The notes below the pieces were generated by a model. It ran no database searches. It was given only the letters and a program-made list of their open reading frames with translations, and had not been told where the DNA came from. From NCBI GenBank assembly GCA_023376005.1, contig CM042143.1, forward strand, positions 84,278,530 to 84,342,529: DNA of 64,000 nt, in the 5' to 3' direction. Below are positions 22,284 through 33,316 of this stretch, piece by piece (position 1 is the stretch's first letter; each line of letters opens with the position of its first letter). A program made the translations under genes and the position numbers. This DNA comes from Doryteuthis pealeii. Taxonomy: Eukaryota > Mollusca > Cephalopoda > Myopsida > Loliginidae.

Positions 22284-23257
22284 ATTCGTAAAAACACATT
22301 TTGATCAAAGAAGAGTCGCACTATGATACGATTTTTCCCACAAAATCACTCCCCCTAGCAATATTCTGTTGAACTAGTTAAGAAAATAAAAACATAAAAA
22401 AATATCAATATTGTCATCACCTTTTCATCACTTATATATATGAAAGTACGTAAATAAACACTTATTTATTTGATATGACTTAGCCGACAATTTTTGGAGG
22501 ATATGTGCTTAATTGAATCATACCTAATTTTTGAAAATTAATTAGTTAATAATTAAGGAATTAGGGCGGAATATATGTTCAAATGTAAGGCTAAAACAAA
22601 TCTAGAAATGCCAATCCCTGAAACAGTCAACATAATATATATATATATATATATAAATTCTATAGAGCTTGAAACTGTTCCCACCGGTGTCGGGCATCGG
22701 TATTTAAAATTAGATAAAAAAAGAATATTTCAAATTCTACTTTTCACAAGTCTTCCATCATAAAAAAACAAGATACCAGATGACATAATTAGCAGCAATG
22801 GTTATTCGTTATGATATTTTTGTGATATCATGATTAATTGCCAATTGGGAAATTACTTAGATAATGTTAATTCAATGTGCTAAGAAATATACTACTTTTT
22901 ACTTCCTACGTTTCATTTATCTCCTGTTTTGTACATACATATATAATATATATTATAAACTTTTCGTAAATCCTTGATATCCAATGACATTTTCCCAGAT
23001 TAGTTTGACATAAGGTTATAAATATGATGCACCTTGTGAGAATTGTACTCTAAACAATCATAGGCTATGTCTAACCACTGCACCAGCAGAAGTTTTTTTT
23101 AACAATTAAATTTATTTGTAAACAAATAAATGAAAACACAAAAGTGAGTTTTTAATAGACATAAACCTTAGTTTTGCTACCAAAATCAAATAAATATAAA
23201 ACGAAGTTTCTAAATTAGATTCCAATTAATTCAAAATAATGTTCTTTCATTGGTGGA
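22284..23257. other. AT-rich stretch, no gene seen
   Basis: Short (AT)n runs near 22638 and 22940; nothing else recognised. Confidence 0.45.
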
Positions 23258-23346
23258 GGGGGCGTCAAAAATCTCTGATTATCGTATGTCGTAAATTTTT
23301 AAACGACAGATGATAATCAAAACAGACGCCCCCCCCCCCCCCCCCC
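23258..23346. repeat. Hairpin ending in an 18-base C run
   Basis: GGGGGCGTC ... CTGATTATCGTATGTCGT pairs with ACGACAGATGATAATC ... GACGCCCCC around an AAATTTTTAA loop, with arms of about 33 bases. The right arm runs into 18 consecutive C (23329-23346). It could be a tiny foldback MITE. Confidence 0.6.
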
Positions 23347-23446
23347 GTATAATAAAATATATAATTTTCATGTAGAATAATATTATATTGCCTATTGTTT
23401 TGAAATAATTTTCACCTTAGACTCTATACGTTAAATTTAAATATAT

Positions 23447-23695
23447 TAAAAAATATAACAAACTATATAAACAATAATACTGACATGAATTTATTAACTA
23501 AAATATAACAACACAATATATAAATCAATAATACCGGACATGAATTATATTAATAAAATTTAACAAACTAATATTAAATCAATAATACCTACATGAATTT
23601 ATTAATAAAATATAACAAACTATATATAAATCAATAATACCGGACATGATTTATTAATAAATATAACAAACTATATATTAAAACAATGTGATACC
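23447..23695 (+). repeat. Tandem repeat of an about 52-bp unit
   Basis: About five imperfect units carry AATATAACAAACTATAT, AATCAATAATACC and GACATGAATTTATTAA. Length differences between units are one to several bases. Confidence 0.75.
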
Positions 23696-23894
23696 ATTTT
23701 AATGCTGCCATACTTAATTTGTCCATATATATTTATACAGGTTGTTCTTTGTATGTATCAAGGCATTTTTAATATACATAAAAACATTCGATAAACTTAC
23801 GCATTCCTGAGATTGATTTTTGAAGTATATGATGTAGGCGCACACCGAATCTAATTATGTCACCAGGCCTCGGTCATAAGCTATAAGAATGATT

Positions 23895-23970
23895 GTAGGA
23901 ACGCACGTGGTGTTAATGGTTAAAGTCATGGGAAATGGAACTTGTCGCCCGAGTTCAAATCCTGACGTGG
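23895..23970 (+). repeat. SINE-B head fragment
   Basis: GTGTTAATGGTTAAAGTCAT, GGAAATGGAACTTGTCGCCC and GAGTTCAAATCCTGACG: an A-box-like and a B-box-like block from a tRNA-derived head. It stops exactly where palindrome 2 starts. Confidence 0.55.
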
Positions 23971-24518
23971 TAATACATATCAGTGAATTGTTTTTATGTT
24001 TGTCAAAAAAAAAAAAAAATAAAAATAGCCAACCAAGTGCTCTAGAGAATTATTTTTAGCTTTTACATATCAAATATCAATATGACATATTTTGTTAGGC
24101 TTACCTGAAAGCTGTAAGCCAGAAAATTAGTACTTGCTTCCAAGATCTTGTTCTAAAAGATTAATAAATGAAGTATTCACTTGAGAAATGCTTAATATAT
24201 CATCTGAAACAACAAAGATATGAGTCCAAAAATAAGTGGCACAATAGTATATATATATATCATAATTATGTAATGTTCCTCGTATACCAAGTGATATAGG
24301 CTAATAAGCTTATGTGGTAATAACTCAGCTAGAGTATTTTTAAAATCATCAATGATTATTTTTGTTCTTGTTTGGATTACATTTTCTATAATATTTAATG
24401 AAGTGAGTTACAATAAAAACAGTAAGGAAAAAAAATGGCCTATTTATTTGAGTCTCTTAACTGCGCTGTATTCATAATACTAAATTCCTATTGTCTTTAA
24501 AATATGTATATTACTTAA

Positions 24519-24520
<2 letters not shown>

Positions 24521-24576
<56 letters not shown>
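24521..24576. repeat. (AT)n(GT)n microsatellite
   Basis: 46 bases of uninterrupted AT, then GT. The right-arm counterpart (57265-57311) is interrupted. Confidence 0.95.
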
Positions 24577-24789
24577 TTTATTATAATGTTTTGATATTGG
24601 ATTGTTAGGAATTGTTTTGATTTTTGTTTAATGTGATTTTCTGAATTTATTAAGGACATACCTGATCTTTCATGAAGATAACAATAGCCTTTTGTTATTT
24701 CATAGAGAACATTTAGCTTATTTGAATAAAGATCTAAATACTATAAAGAAATAAAAACTGCAAACACATCAATAAATTTCTTATAGGTA

Positions 24790-24875
24790 TTAACCCAACC
24801 TCTACACATGAGCAGTGGAGTTTAAGAGATTTGAATACCGAATTTTCCTTCTAGACTAGCATTTTCTTCTTTTTT
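24790..24875 (-). repeat. SINE-B 3' fragment
   Basis: The plus strand shows CACATGAGCAGTGGAGTTTA and TTTTCCTTCTAGACTAG, the complement of the SINE-B tail region. Confidence 0.5.
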
Positions 24876-25397
24876 TTTTTTAATTAAGAATTAGGGTATT
24901 GATTGTGACATAATATTGTTTCGGTTACAGACAGACACTGAATGTCCATTGTAAAAAATATATAAACAAGTTAATTTATTTTTCTTTCATTCTTTTTTGT
25001 ATTCTGTTGCTGTACCATCTTTGAAATAATATCTATCCTTTTAGTTTATCTTCTCTCTATAAAAAAAGATCTTTCTACAATTCAGTCTTGATTTACATCT
25101 GTTGATAATCTATTTCTTAACAATATTAAGGTGCTTTCTCAAAATTAATACATTTTTCTATTTGTTATATTCTTTGTTTTTCTGCCACCAGGGCTTCATA
25201 TAAATAATTTTTAGAATAGCACTTTACAGTTATTGTCAAAATATAGTTGGAGGTGTGTGGTGTAACCCAGTGGAATCTGAATAGAAATTGTCAGGAACAT
25301 TTTAGGTGGTCTTTTAGCATTTAGTACTAACCATTTGTTTACTCTCCAATAATATCTTACTAAAAGTCACTTTTAAATCTCTTGCTGAAAATACAAA

Positions 25398-25439
<42 letters not shown>
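25398..25439. repeat. (AT)n microsatellite
   Basis: Clean TA run at the 5' side of a HelN-1 copy. Confidence 0.95.
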
Positions 25440-25441
<2 letters not shown>

Positions 25442-25442
25442 G

Positions 25443-25714
25443 TATATATATAAAGGGCAGTTGGTGTGTATATATGTCTGGATGAAACTACAAAAATACA
25501 ACAATTAACGACAAAGTAAATATTTATACGCATCAAATATCACTAGTTCTTGCTTTTTGTGCAAAAATTATAAAGATTTGATTTATATTCACAAAGATAT
25601 CTAAAAATTAACATATACATATTAATTATGGATCTGCGAGACTAATTTGCTAACCATTACACCACATTTTTTGTCCTCCCTTCTACCCAAGTGATGCTTG
25701 GTAGCTGCTTTTAG
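25443..25714 (+). mobile_element. HelN-1 copy
   Basis: GTATATATATAAAGGGCAGT at the start and TACCCAAGTGATGCTTGGTA at the 3' side, a clear hairpin (TACC(C)AAG/CTTGGTA), then GCTGCTTTTAG and T. (AT)n runs flank both ends. Internal blocks match the other copies. Confidence 0.6.
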
Positions 25715-25715
25715 T

Positions 25716-25718
<3 letters not shown>

Positions 25719-25767
<49 letters not shown>
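25719..25767. repeat. (AT)n microsatellite
   Basis: Clean TA run directly after the HelN-1 3' end. Confidence 0.95.
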
Positions 25768-25769
<2 letters not shown>

Positions 25770-26094
25770 GAAAATTTGATTCTAATGATTTTAGCCTTTA
25801 ATTTTCAATATCTGTTTGTTCTTCAAAGTAATGTCTGCATTTGTCAGTTTCAAATGTGTATCTTTCATCTCAATTTTAGACTCCAAATATTTCTATGCAA
25901 TGAAACTCTTTAATTTAAAAAAAAAAAAAATAACTCGTATATCACAAACTTTCCTTTTTTTTTTCTCTCTCTTTGTATCTGATGTTTGCATAGACTTGTT
26001 ATCTATATTCACACACACTTAATCTTATTAAATATCTTTTTGTCTTCCATCTGATATCTTTATTTTCTTGTGTTTGTTTTTCTTTTTTTCACTG

Positions 26095-26912
26095 ATAACA
26101 ACACTTCCACCCCCACCTGCAACCATACTCATCAAATTCTACCTACCCTTTTTACTTGCAGTAGCCAGTTGAAAATTTTTACTTAATTTAAAGAGTTGTA
26201 CTAAACATACAAAAAACAAAAAGCATTTTAAATTTTACTTGACAACAAGCATAAAGAAAAAAAAACTGAAGCACAGATATCCATGACAATCTCTCACCAA
26301 CCGTCCCTATCATTTATTTTTCACTGATTATTATTACTAAAATATAATGAGGCTAAATCATCTACTCAACACAGTATATGAATTAATTATATTTTTACAC
26401 TGTTTAATGTCTTTTAAAAGTTGGTTTTAAAGTCTAGTATTTAACTAAATAGAATTTCATATTATTTCCTATGTTATTTTAATAGAAGTAATGTTTTATT
26501 CTAAAGCAAGAAGAAAATTAACGATGCATGTATTAATAAAGAATTAAAACTATTGATTTTTATGTTAAGTTCAATTAGCTATGTTAAATAGTGAATCAGA
26601 GAATTAAGCAAAAGATAATTGTTTGAGATGTCATTGAGAAATGATTAGTAATGTTTCAACTTTATAATTGTCTCAAAAAAGACAATTATCTCATTTTTGT
26701 CTTCATTGTCAACCAACACCACAATTTATTGCCAATTTTCTTTGTTTTTTGTTTTTTTGTCAAGTAAAATTTAACATGTTTTTGTGTGTGTGTATGTTTA
26801 GTACAACTCATTAAATTAAGTCAAAATTTTCAACTGGCTACTGCGAGTAAAAGGGGGGAGGTAGAATTTAATGAGTATAATTGCGGTTGGGGGTGGATAT
26901 GGTGTTACCTGT
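26095..26912. mobile_element. Foldback element with about 155-bp terminal inverted repeats
   Basis: 26095-26250 and 26755-26912 are inverted copies of each other. Shared blocks include CCACCCCCACCTGCAACC, TGCAGTAGCCAGTTGAAAAT, GAGTTGTACTAAACATAC and AAATTTTACTTGACAA. By eye they agree at roughly 85%. The 500-base interior is AT-rich and non-coding. Long inverted ends with no coding interior suggest a non-autonomous DNA transposon or foldback element. No target duplication is evident. Confidence 0.6.
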
Positions 26913-27208
26913 TATTATACAACTGGGACAGACAGTTCTTCCTCTAATCCTCCTCACATGTCAATGTCATGACACATTAACCTTCTTACCGAACTATTAT
27001 TATTATTATTTGTAATACTAGTGTTGTTACATTTGACAGAATAAATGTCAAGTCTATTGATTAACATATTTCTGTCTCATCTCTCTTTCTCTTTGCCGAC
27101 ATCTTTTAATCAACTAGAGAGATACATTCTACATTTTTAATCTCTTCCACCCGGGCTCATATAAATAATTTTTAGAATAGCACTTTACAGTTATAGTCAA
27201 ATATAGTT

Positions 27209-27528
27209 GGAGGTGTGTGATGTAATAGTTAGTCATAGGAAATGGACTTGTCAACCAGACAAATCCTGGACGAGGCTGTGTCCTGGGTATGATGTTAAAC
27301 TACCTGATGGTGAAGTTCCAGTTCTGGACCTCTGGGAAATGTGGAGTACCCCTTCATCACTATTACTCCCAGGTCCACTCTGACTCGGAGTGGTAGTACC
27401 TCTTTAGGTTCCATCTATGGGTTAAATAGAAAAAAATGAGTTTAGAAAAAATGTCTTCAGCATAAAATAACCCAAAGGGTTGACTTGTCGTAAAATCCTA
27501 AAAACCAACAAACCAACCAACATAGCGC
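27209..27528 (+). repeat. SINE-A copy, full head to tail
   Basis: Head GTGTGATGTAATAGTTAGTC and ACAAATCCTGGACGAGGCTG (A-box and B-box-like), the body described for 8290, and tail GGGTTGACTTGTCGTAAAAT followed by AACCAACAAACCAACCAA. Confidence 0.7.
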
Positions 27529-27732
27529 TAATACTTTTGGGAAAGGTATGTATCCAACTACACTCTCTCCAGCTATGGGTAAATAGTAGGGCAGACTGGG
27601 CTTTTTAATCTTGGGTAGGTAACCAGTCTAGGAAAAGGAAAACTGAATTCAAACCTGTTAAACTCCACTTTTTTTTTTAAATTGACCTTGTGTCACATCC
27701 TGTTTGTGTGGAGGGATTGGTAAATTTGTATA
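27529..27732 (+). repeat. SINE-B body, abutting SINE-A
   Basis: Begins within the body at CATAGCGCTAATACTTTTGG, directly after the SINE-A tail, and ends in TTGACCTTGTGTCACATCCT. Confidence 0.65.
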
Positions 27733-27846
27733 GTCAAATATAGTTTTTGAAGCATTTTAGTAATCAGTTTACAGCTATTCCTCCCAAGTTTTTTTCTGCT
27801 GAGTTCAGCTGTTTGGGTTTTAAGGCAAAAGCCGGACTCAACTATT

Positions 27847-27847
27847 A

Positions 27848-27878
<31 letters not shown>

Positions 27879-27879
27879 C
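27847..27879. repeat. (AAT)n microsatellite
   Basis: AAT trinucleotides; mirrored near 54045-54080. Confidence 0.9.
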
Positions 27880-29010
27880 GTGTGTAGAGATGACATTGTT
27901 GAGGTGCTATGATTGCTAACTGGTCTGCTTTTTCTATTGTTGGCCACACAAAGATTATACAACAACAACAACAATAATATCATTCACACATATTTCTTAC
28001 ACATACATCTACATGTATGTTTAACAGGCCATCTGTCCAAACATTCCAGGTTAGCATTAGTTAAAAGTAAATTGGCTATAAAGGTATTTATGGTATCCAT
28101 TTTGAGCATACCAGTAGACATTATATCATATGCAGAACCTAGCAATAAATACTCTATGTTAAAAATGTTCTCCTCTTGTCACATGCAATTGTTTGGATAT
28201 TAATCACAACCTTTTTTTTTTTTCTGCCTGATGTGTAATGTCCATTTGAGTTGAGCTTATTTGTTCTTCTGATTCAGTATTTTTGGATGATTGATCTGAT
28301 ATTTTACATGGATGTCAATTAATTTACCATTCTGGAAACTGGATGAAGGAAAACGTTACCAGTTCAACTTCAGTTCACTTTTCATTTCTTTTCTTTTTTT
28401 TTCACCACCTTTACTACTTTAAAGTGAAAGTTGAGTATTTTACTTGATTATTATTTATCTTTTTGAAACTTTTTTTTTATCAAGTTAGGAATTGAAAAAT
28501 AATGTAGCCCATGTATTTTCAGTCTTTACTGCTGCTTATAAAAGCTGCTCTGAAAACTGCTTAAAATCTTGATGTTCTTGAATTTAACCTAAATCATCTT
28601 GTATTTTAACTGAACAAGAATTTAAGGTCACTGTGAACTTGAAACTGACTTCTTTTCTGCTACTGATTTCTGTTGGCATCTATTTATGTCTGCATCCCAT
28701 TTAACCAAAGTTCTGTATATTTGAACTAAAATCAAATATTGTCTTGTCAAACCAGGTGGGTGAATAAGAACAAAAAAAATCCTTATTTTTTTATGGGTCT
28801 TTGTTTTATTCTGTGTAATATCTTTTAAGTAATATTGTAGATTTACTAGTACAATAGTATTTTATTTTTCTTTATAATCATTTTTTTTTTTTTACCAAAA
28901 ATTTGGTAATAGGATTTAAAATGTTTTTCTCTCAATTGACAGAATTACAACTGTGTACTATTATATAATTACAATTTTTTTTTTTGTTTAATTGTGTATG
29001 TTTTCACTAT
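27880..29010. other. No gene seen
   Basis: AT-rich; the 96-residue frame at 27913-28203 is not recognised. Confidence 0.4.
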
Positions 29011-29265
29011 GGGGCTGGTTTAGCTCAGTTGGTAGAGCACCTGCTTAGGAATCACAAGGTTCCTGGTTTGATACCAGTCCCTGCCAACTCAGTGCATGAG
29101 TAGCACAGATTGGGTAATCTGATCTGTGCAGTGGGAAGCTGATGGTAAGTGTGGTGCTTCACCTCAGCAAAAATAATCTCCCTGGTTTAGCGCTAGCAAA
29201 AAGGGGATAGACTCCCTCGCTGTCTGGCTGATACCGACAATAGGCCACTCCACAAACTTTACTTT
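29011..29265 (+). repeat. SINE-D: tRNA-derived SINE
   Basis: The 5' part is tRNA-like: GGGGCTGGTTTAGCTCAGTT with an A box (TAGCTCAGTTGG, 29021-29032), then a B-box region GGTTTGATACC (29065-29075) inside a T-arm (CCTGG/CCAG). A non-tRNA body follows (TAGCACAGATTGGGTAATC, then ATAATCTCCCTGGTTTAGCG and GGGGATAGACTCCCTCG). The anticodon arm is degenerate, so this is a SINE and not a working tRNA gene. A second, older copy lies at 62283. It resembles tRNA-derived SINEs I recall from cephalopods. Confidence 0.85.
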
Positions 29266-29867
29266 TATTTGTACTTTTTTGTTGTAATCTCTTGGTAATG
29301 AAACCATAAATTGCATGTTAATGAAGGAGGAGAAAGGATACAAGTACAAAAATCGACAGTTTATCTCCCTTGATTTTAAATGATTTTTTTTTTGTTGTTG
29401 TTATGATTTTCTCTAAATTAATCACTTTATATTTCTTCTGATTGAATTTTTTGATATTGAACAACTTTACTCCCATTTGTAAATTATGGCAATTTAATGA
29501 ATTTACTCACAATCAGAGATTTTTACAGATATTCTTTCTTTACTCTTAATTACTAAATGATATTTTTATTTCTCATTTGAAAGAAACTGACAATTTAATA
29601 ACTCACTATTTCTACCACAGCTTGAACTACTTTGGTCATGTGATATATGAATAGCGAACTAGCACATACCAAAATATTGCAAAACTTTTGACTCTCACTA
29701 ATAGTACATTAAGTTTCACTTAAAATTATGTAAGACTTTCTCTTAGTATGAACATCAAATAAATGTTGTCAAGTTACTTTATGAGCTCTATTATATAAAG
29801 CAATTGTAATTGTATAATTGTAATATTTGCTTTATAGTTTAAATATAGATATATATGTAGAAAATTG

Positions 29868-30052
29868 AAAAACACAAAGTATTCCAAAAGATGAGTTTTA
29901 TTCTGGATAGTGAAGTCAACATTATAACATTTTGGTTTATGCAACCTTCATCAGGACTTGAGGTAGGTGAAATATTGCATAAACCGAAATATTATAACAT
30001 CGACTTCACCATTCAGAATAAAACTCATCTTTTGCAATACTTTGTGTTTTTC
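29868..30052. repeat. Foldback A: 77-bp arms, 30-base loop
   Basis: 29868-29944 pairs with 29975-30052 (ACAAAGTATTCCAAAAGATG against CATCTTTTGCAATACTTTGT). Each arm carries the block AACCGAAA(T)ATT ... GAATAAAACTCATC seen in other retroelement ends here, so it looks like two opposed copies of one element end. Confidence 0.75.
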
Positions 30053-30103
30053 TATTTTTTGCATACTATCAGATTTAATTCCCTATTTTACTCATATATA
30101 TAT

Positions 30104-30236
30104 TTGCTTGAAGGCAATTACAATGCATGTATCACATAAAATTCATTACTTTTTTTATAGAAAATGAACTTGACATTTTCTATAAAAAAAGTATCAAATT
30201 TTATGCGATACATGCATTGTAATTGCCTTCAAGCAA
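30104..30236. repeat. Foldback B: about 63-bp arms, short loop
   Basis: TTGCTTGAAGGCAATTACAA at 30104 pairs with TTGTAATTGCCTTCAAGCAA ending at 30236, around a loop near AACTTGA. Nearly perfect, so it would form a strong hairpin or cruciform. Confidence 0.8.
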
Positions 30237-30292
30237 AAATATAATATATACTTTATTCAACAATGCTTCTAAAAAACAAATATTCCAAAAAT

Positions 30293-30294
<2 letters not shown>

Positions 30295-30346
<52 letters not shown>
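30295..30346. repeat. (AT)n microsatellite
   Basis: Clean TA run; broken in the mirror at 51580-51640. Confidence 0.95.
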
Positions 30347-30348
<2 letters not shown>

Positions 30349-31020
30349 CAATATTTTTCAGATATCTTTTATTATCAAAATAATTTCTTAATTAAAAACA
30401 AACAATATGCATCTTGTGGGCATTGCAGATATTACAAGTGCATGAATAAAGGTGACTTTTAGATGCTTACTTCTATATCTTCCCCATGAAGCAGATGATT
30501 GAGGAAATATTATGTAAACTAAAAGAACTACAATATCCACCCAATCTATTTGTTATCAACAATACATTTTTGTTTACCATTATTTTTTAAATATGATATT
30601 TAGAAGAATTTGCTAGACAGCAGCAAAATTCAATGTGTCATTACTTGGTGCTTTTCTTGTGACTTTAGCAGTTGAAAAAAAAAAAAGTAAAATAAATTTT
30701 ATTTAATTTCAAATGTAATTCTGTATCCATCATGTTGATTCTTTTTCTTCTTTTAGTTTCCATTTAGATGAAACATTGTAGGTGTAAGTTTTCTCAGTGT
30801 CACACTTTTTTTCTTTCTTTTAATGCTATGACTATTTTCAGACTGGTCCTCCTCACCTTACAAAAGTTGAAAAGAAAAGAAAAGTTAATATAGAGGCAAA
30901 TAAGTTATTTAAAAATATTGATAGTATCTTAATTGAATACATATATTTGAATTTTTTTTTCTTTTTCACTGGATTTTTGAGATGAGGCTTGATAATTTGT
31001 ATTATTTGTATTATTCGAAC
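30347..31020. other. No gene seen
   Basis: AT-rich DNA with nothing recognised. Confidence 0.4.
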
Positions 31021-31090
31021 TATTGTCCTCATCTTTATTGTTATATACACAACATTTCGGCCAATGTGCCCTCTGGCCTTCTTCAGGTGT
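31021..31090 (-). repeat. Retroelement end with CTGAAGAAGG...CCGAAA layout
   Basis: Minus strand: ACCTGAAGAAGGCCAGAGGG, then ATTGGCCGAAATGTTGTG, then AATAAAGATGAGGAC. GGCC and GGCC close a hairpin before GAAA. The same block ends the 12568 inverted repeat. Likely a Penelope-like or similar terminal repeat. Confidence 0.4.
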
Positions 31091-31865
31091 TTCTTGTTGG
31101 ACTCTAGAACCTACTCTTCGAACTCGAGAACCTTTTTGTCAAACTTGAGAACGTTCATGGAACTTCAAACCGAACCGTTTATTCAATCCACAGGGGTAGA
31201 CAGTTCTCATTCCATTAACCATGACTGGGTACAAATATTTAGCTGTGTTGATTATTCTGTGTTACTATTGTCCTTGGCCAGAATTGAGACTACAGCCCAG
31301 AAGATAACTGTCTCTTAGAACTTTTTTTTTTCCAGCACTCCTTATTTATCTTTGCTTGCAGATGTAGAAGTTTTGTTTTTTGTCTCTTTAATATTATAAA
31401 TGATATTTACTACTACATATCAATAGTTTTCTTTTTGTTTTTTGTTGTTTTTTTTAATTTTATCAACTCTTTGTAAATGTTCTTAAAGAAACAATTAATA
31501 TTTTTTCTCACTCAGACAAAACTTTCATTCAAGCATGTTTAGACATGTTATTTTATTTCCTTTTTAATTATTTTACCTTCGGCAAAAACTGGAAGTTTTT
31601 AAAAATATTTTATAATCACATCTATCTCAATTGTCTTTTGATTAACAAATAAGGTTAACTCTCTGTAGCCTGAAGTCTTTATTTGATTTATTCAAATATT
31701 CATTGAATGGGAAACATTTCAATGTCTAATGTTGATCATTTTCTCTTTGTATTGATATTCTAAAGTAAATGATAAAGTGACAATGTAGAGATATCAGTAT
31801 TTCATCATCATAATAATAATAATGAGAATAATAGTTTCTAAGTAGAATGGATTGAAGTTTGATGC

Positions 31866-31866
<1 letters not shown>
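31091..31866. other. No gene seen
   Basis: Contains a further stretch of the 31021 repeat to about 31320 (AGAACCTACTCTTCGAACTC, CATGACTGGGTACAAATATT); the remainder is AT-rich. Confidence 0.35.
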
Positions 31867-31928
<62 letters not shown>

Positions 31929-31941
31929 GGTGTGTGTGTGT
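31867..31941. repeat. (GT)n microsatellite
   Basis: 54 clean bases of TG, then an interrupted end. The frame at 31852-32076 is an artefact of it. Confidence 0.95.
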
Positions 31942-32011
31942 ACCAATGGAAATTTTAATCTAGTTATTTTCAAATGCTTTAAGATATCTTTAATTTATCT
32001 AGGTATTTTGA

Positions 32012-32225
32012 TATTAACTCTTAATGTCCTATACCACCTCATTCCACCCGGCCGGAAGTCTCATTCATTTTCCTAATCCGCCCTAAACGATAGCTTTTGT
32101 TTAAATTCAATACTATTAAACATATTTAGAAGTCTTTGATTTAAGGGAAATAACAGGTAATATTAGATGCAAAGGTCATTTTTAGCCATTTTTTCATATA
32201 TCCTTATAGTAATGGTCTGTACTTA
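32012..32225 (+). repeat. Single dispersed copy of the 175-bp repeat unit
   Basis: AACTCTTAATGTCCTATACC, CCGGCCGGAAGTC, AAACGATAGCTTTTG, ATTTAGAAGTCTTTGATTTA and TCATTTTTAGCCATTTTTTC match the tandem units at 20595 and 20752. Confidence 0.7.
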
Positions 32226-32856
32226 GAAAATTCTCAACAGGATGTTAAGATTTAATCTTTTGTTTTTGTACCCTTAAATCTACAAATATCTTTATGAAAA
32301 TATGTCTCATACAAAATGATTTTCTGTGTATTGCTTGAATAAAAAAAAAATATCATTTTTTTGCTCAAGTTCAAAGTTGCTTAAGATTATGAAAATGATT
32401 TGTTTTAAAAAGAAGAAAATATTTGTGAATTTAGAACATGAATATGTCCACCAGGATATTGTATGTTCTTTCTTCCTTTTGTAATCAAGAATTATTTTTG
32501 TATATTTTGTTTTCTTTGTTATTTATATAATGATTCCTTTATTGACCATTTACCCATTTTGTTTCAATATCAAGGAATATTTTAATCTTAGCTTTTTTAA
32601 TATCCAATCAGACAAAACCTACCTTTTAATTTACATTTTCTGGGTTTTTTTTTAAATTTTATTTCTGTTTAATTTCAATGTCTGTATATAATAAAATGAA
32701 TGTTAGTGAAACAATTCCTTGGTGATAAAGAAGACTTATTTGATAATGTTTTAGCCAATTCAATTATTCTAATTCATTTTGAAAAATGATACATACTTTT
32801 TACAGAATCTTTTCTAGATTTTTAGAAATAAATATTTTGAAATTATATCAATTGTA
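32226..32856. other. No gene seen
   Basis: AT-rich DNA with nothing recognised. Confidence 0.4.
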
Positions 32857-33098
32857 CTAGCAAAAGTATGCGCCACATGGGCACAAGTATCTAAATTTTA
32901 ATGTAATAAAATATTATATTAAATAAGAAAGGCTAACAAAACTAAATAAGAATGAATATAAAATATTATACTTATTTTAATGCTATTTATTTGATTTCTA
33001 TATGAAATTTTAATGTACGATTTCTTTTAATATGTTTGAGAATAAGTATTAGAAATCAGTAACAGCAAATAATTATTTATTAAACCCAGTTTTGTTAA
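32857..33098 (-). mobile_element. HelN-2: second Helitron-like family, copy 1
   Basis: On the minus strand it ends CATGTGGCGCATACTTTTGC then TAG with T following, and a short stem (GTGCC/GGCGC) sits about 12 bases before the end. The body matches 38567-38814 in opposite orientation (ATTCATTCTTATTTAGTTTTG; TAATTATTTGCTGTTACTG). The 5' end lacks a clear TC, so the Helitron call is tentative. Confidence 0.4.
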
Positions 33099-33316
33099 AA
33101 TTGTTATGCCAATTATTATCCCCATATACTATTTGTTTCTTAGGGATATATAACACATATTTCAGGATTTTAAATGCATTAATGATATGGGCTGTTTTGT
33201 GGCAAATCTAACTTGGCTAGACTTTCATAGAGACATTGTTATGATGCAAATTAAGATCCGATAATGACTTTCATAAACATTGAGAACATAACTTAAATAA
33301 CTAAGGAAATTATGAT

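Noticed and set aside
23447..23695. CRISPR-like array
   Set aside because: Units of about 52 bases are directly adjacent and similar throughout, with no unique spacers; a plain tandem repeat in a eukaryotic context.
29011..29083. Possible functional tRNA gene
   Set aside because: A and B boxes are good, but the anticodon arm does not pair properly and the sequence continues into a SINE body with a second copy at 62283.
29940..29965. Hammerhead ribozyme in the foldback A loop (minus strand CTGATGAAGGTTGC...)
   Set aside because: The core box is present and GAAA-like bases follow a short hairpin, but position 10.1 would be an unpaired A and no stem I or cut site fits. Kept only as part of the recurrent-motif finding.
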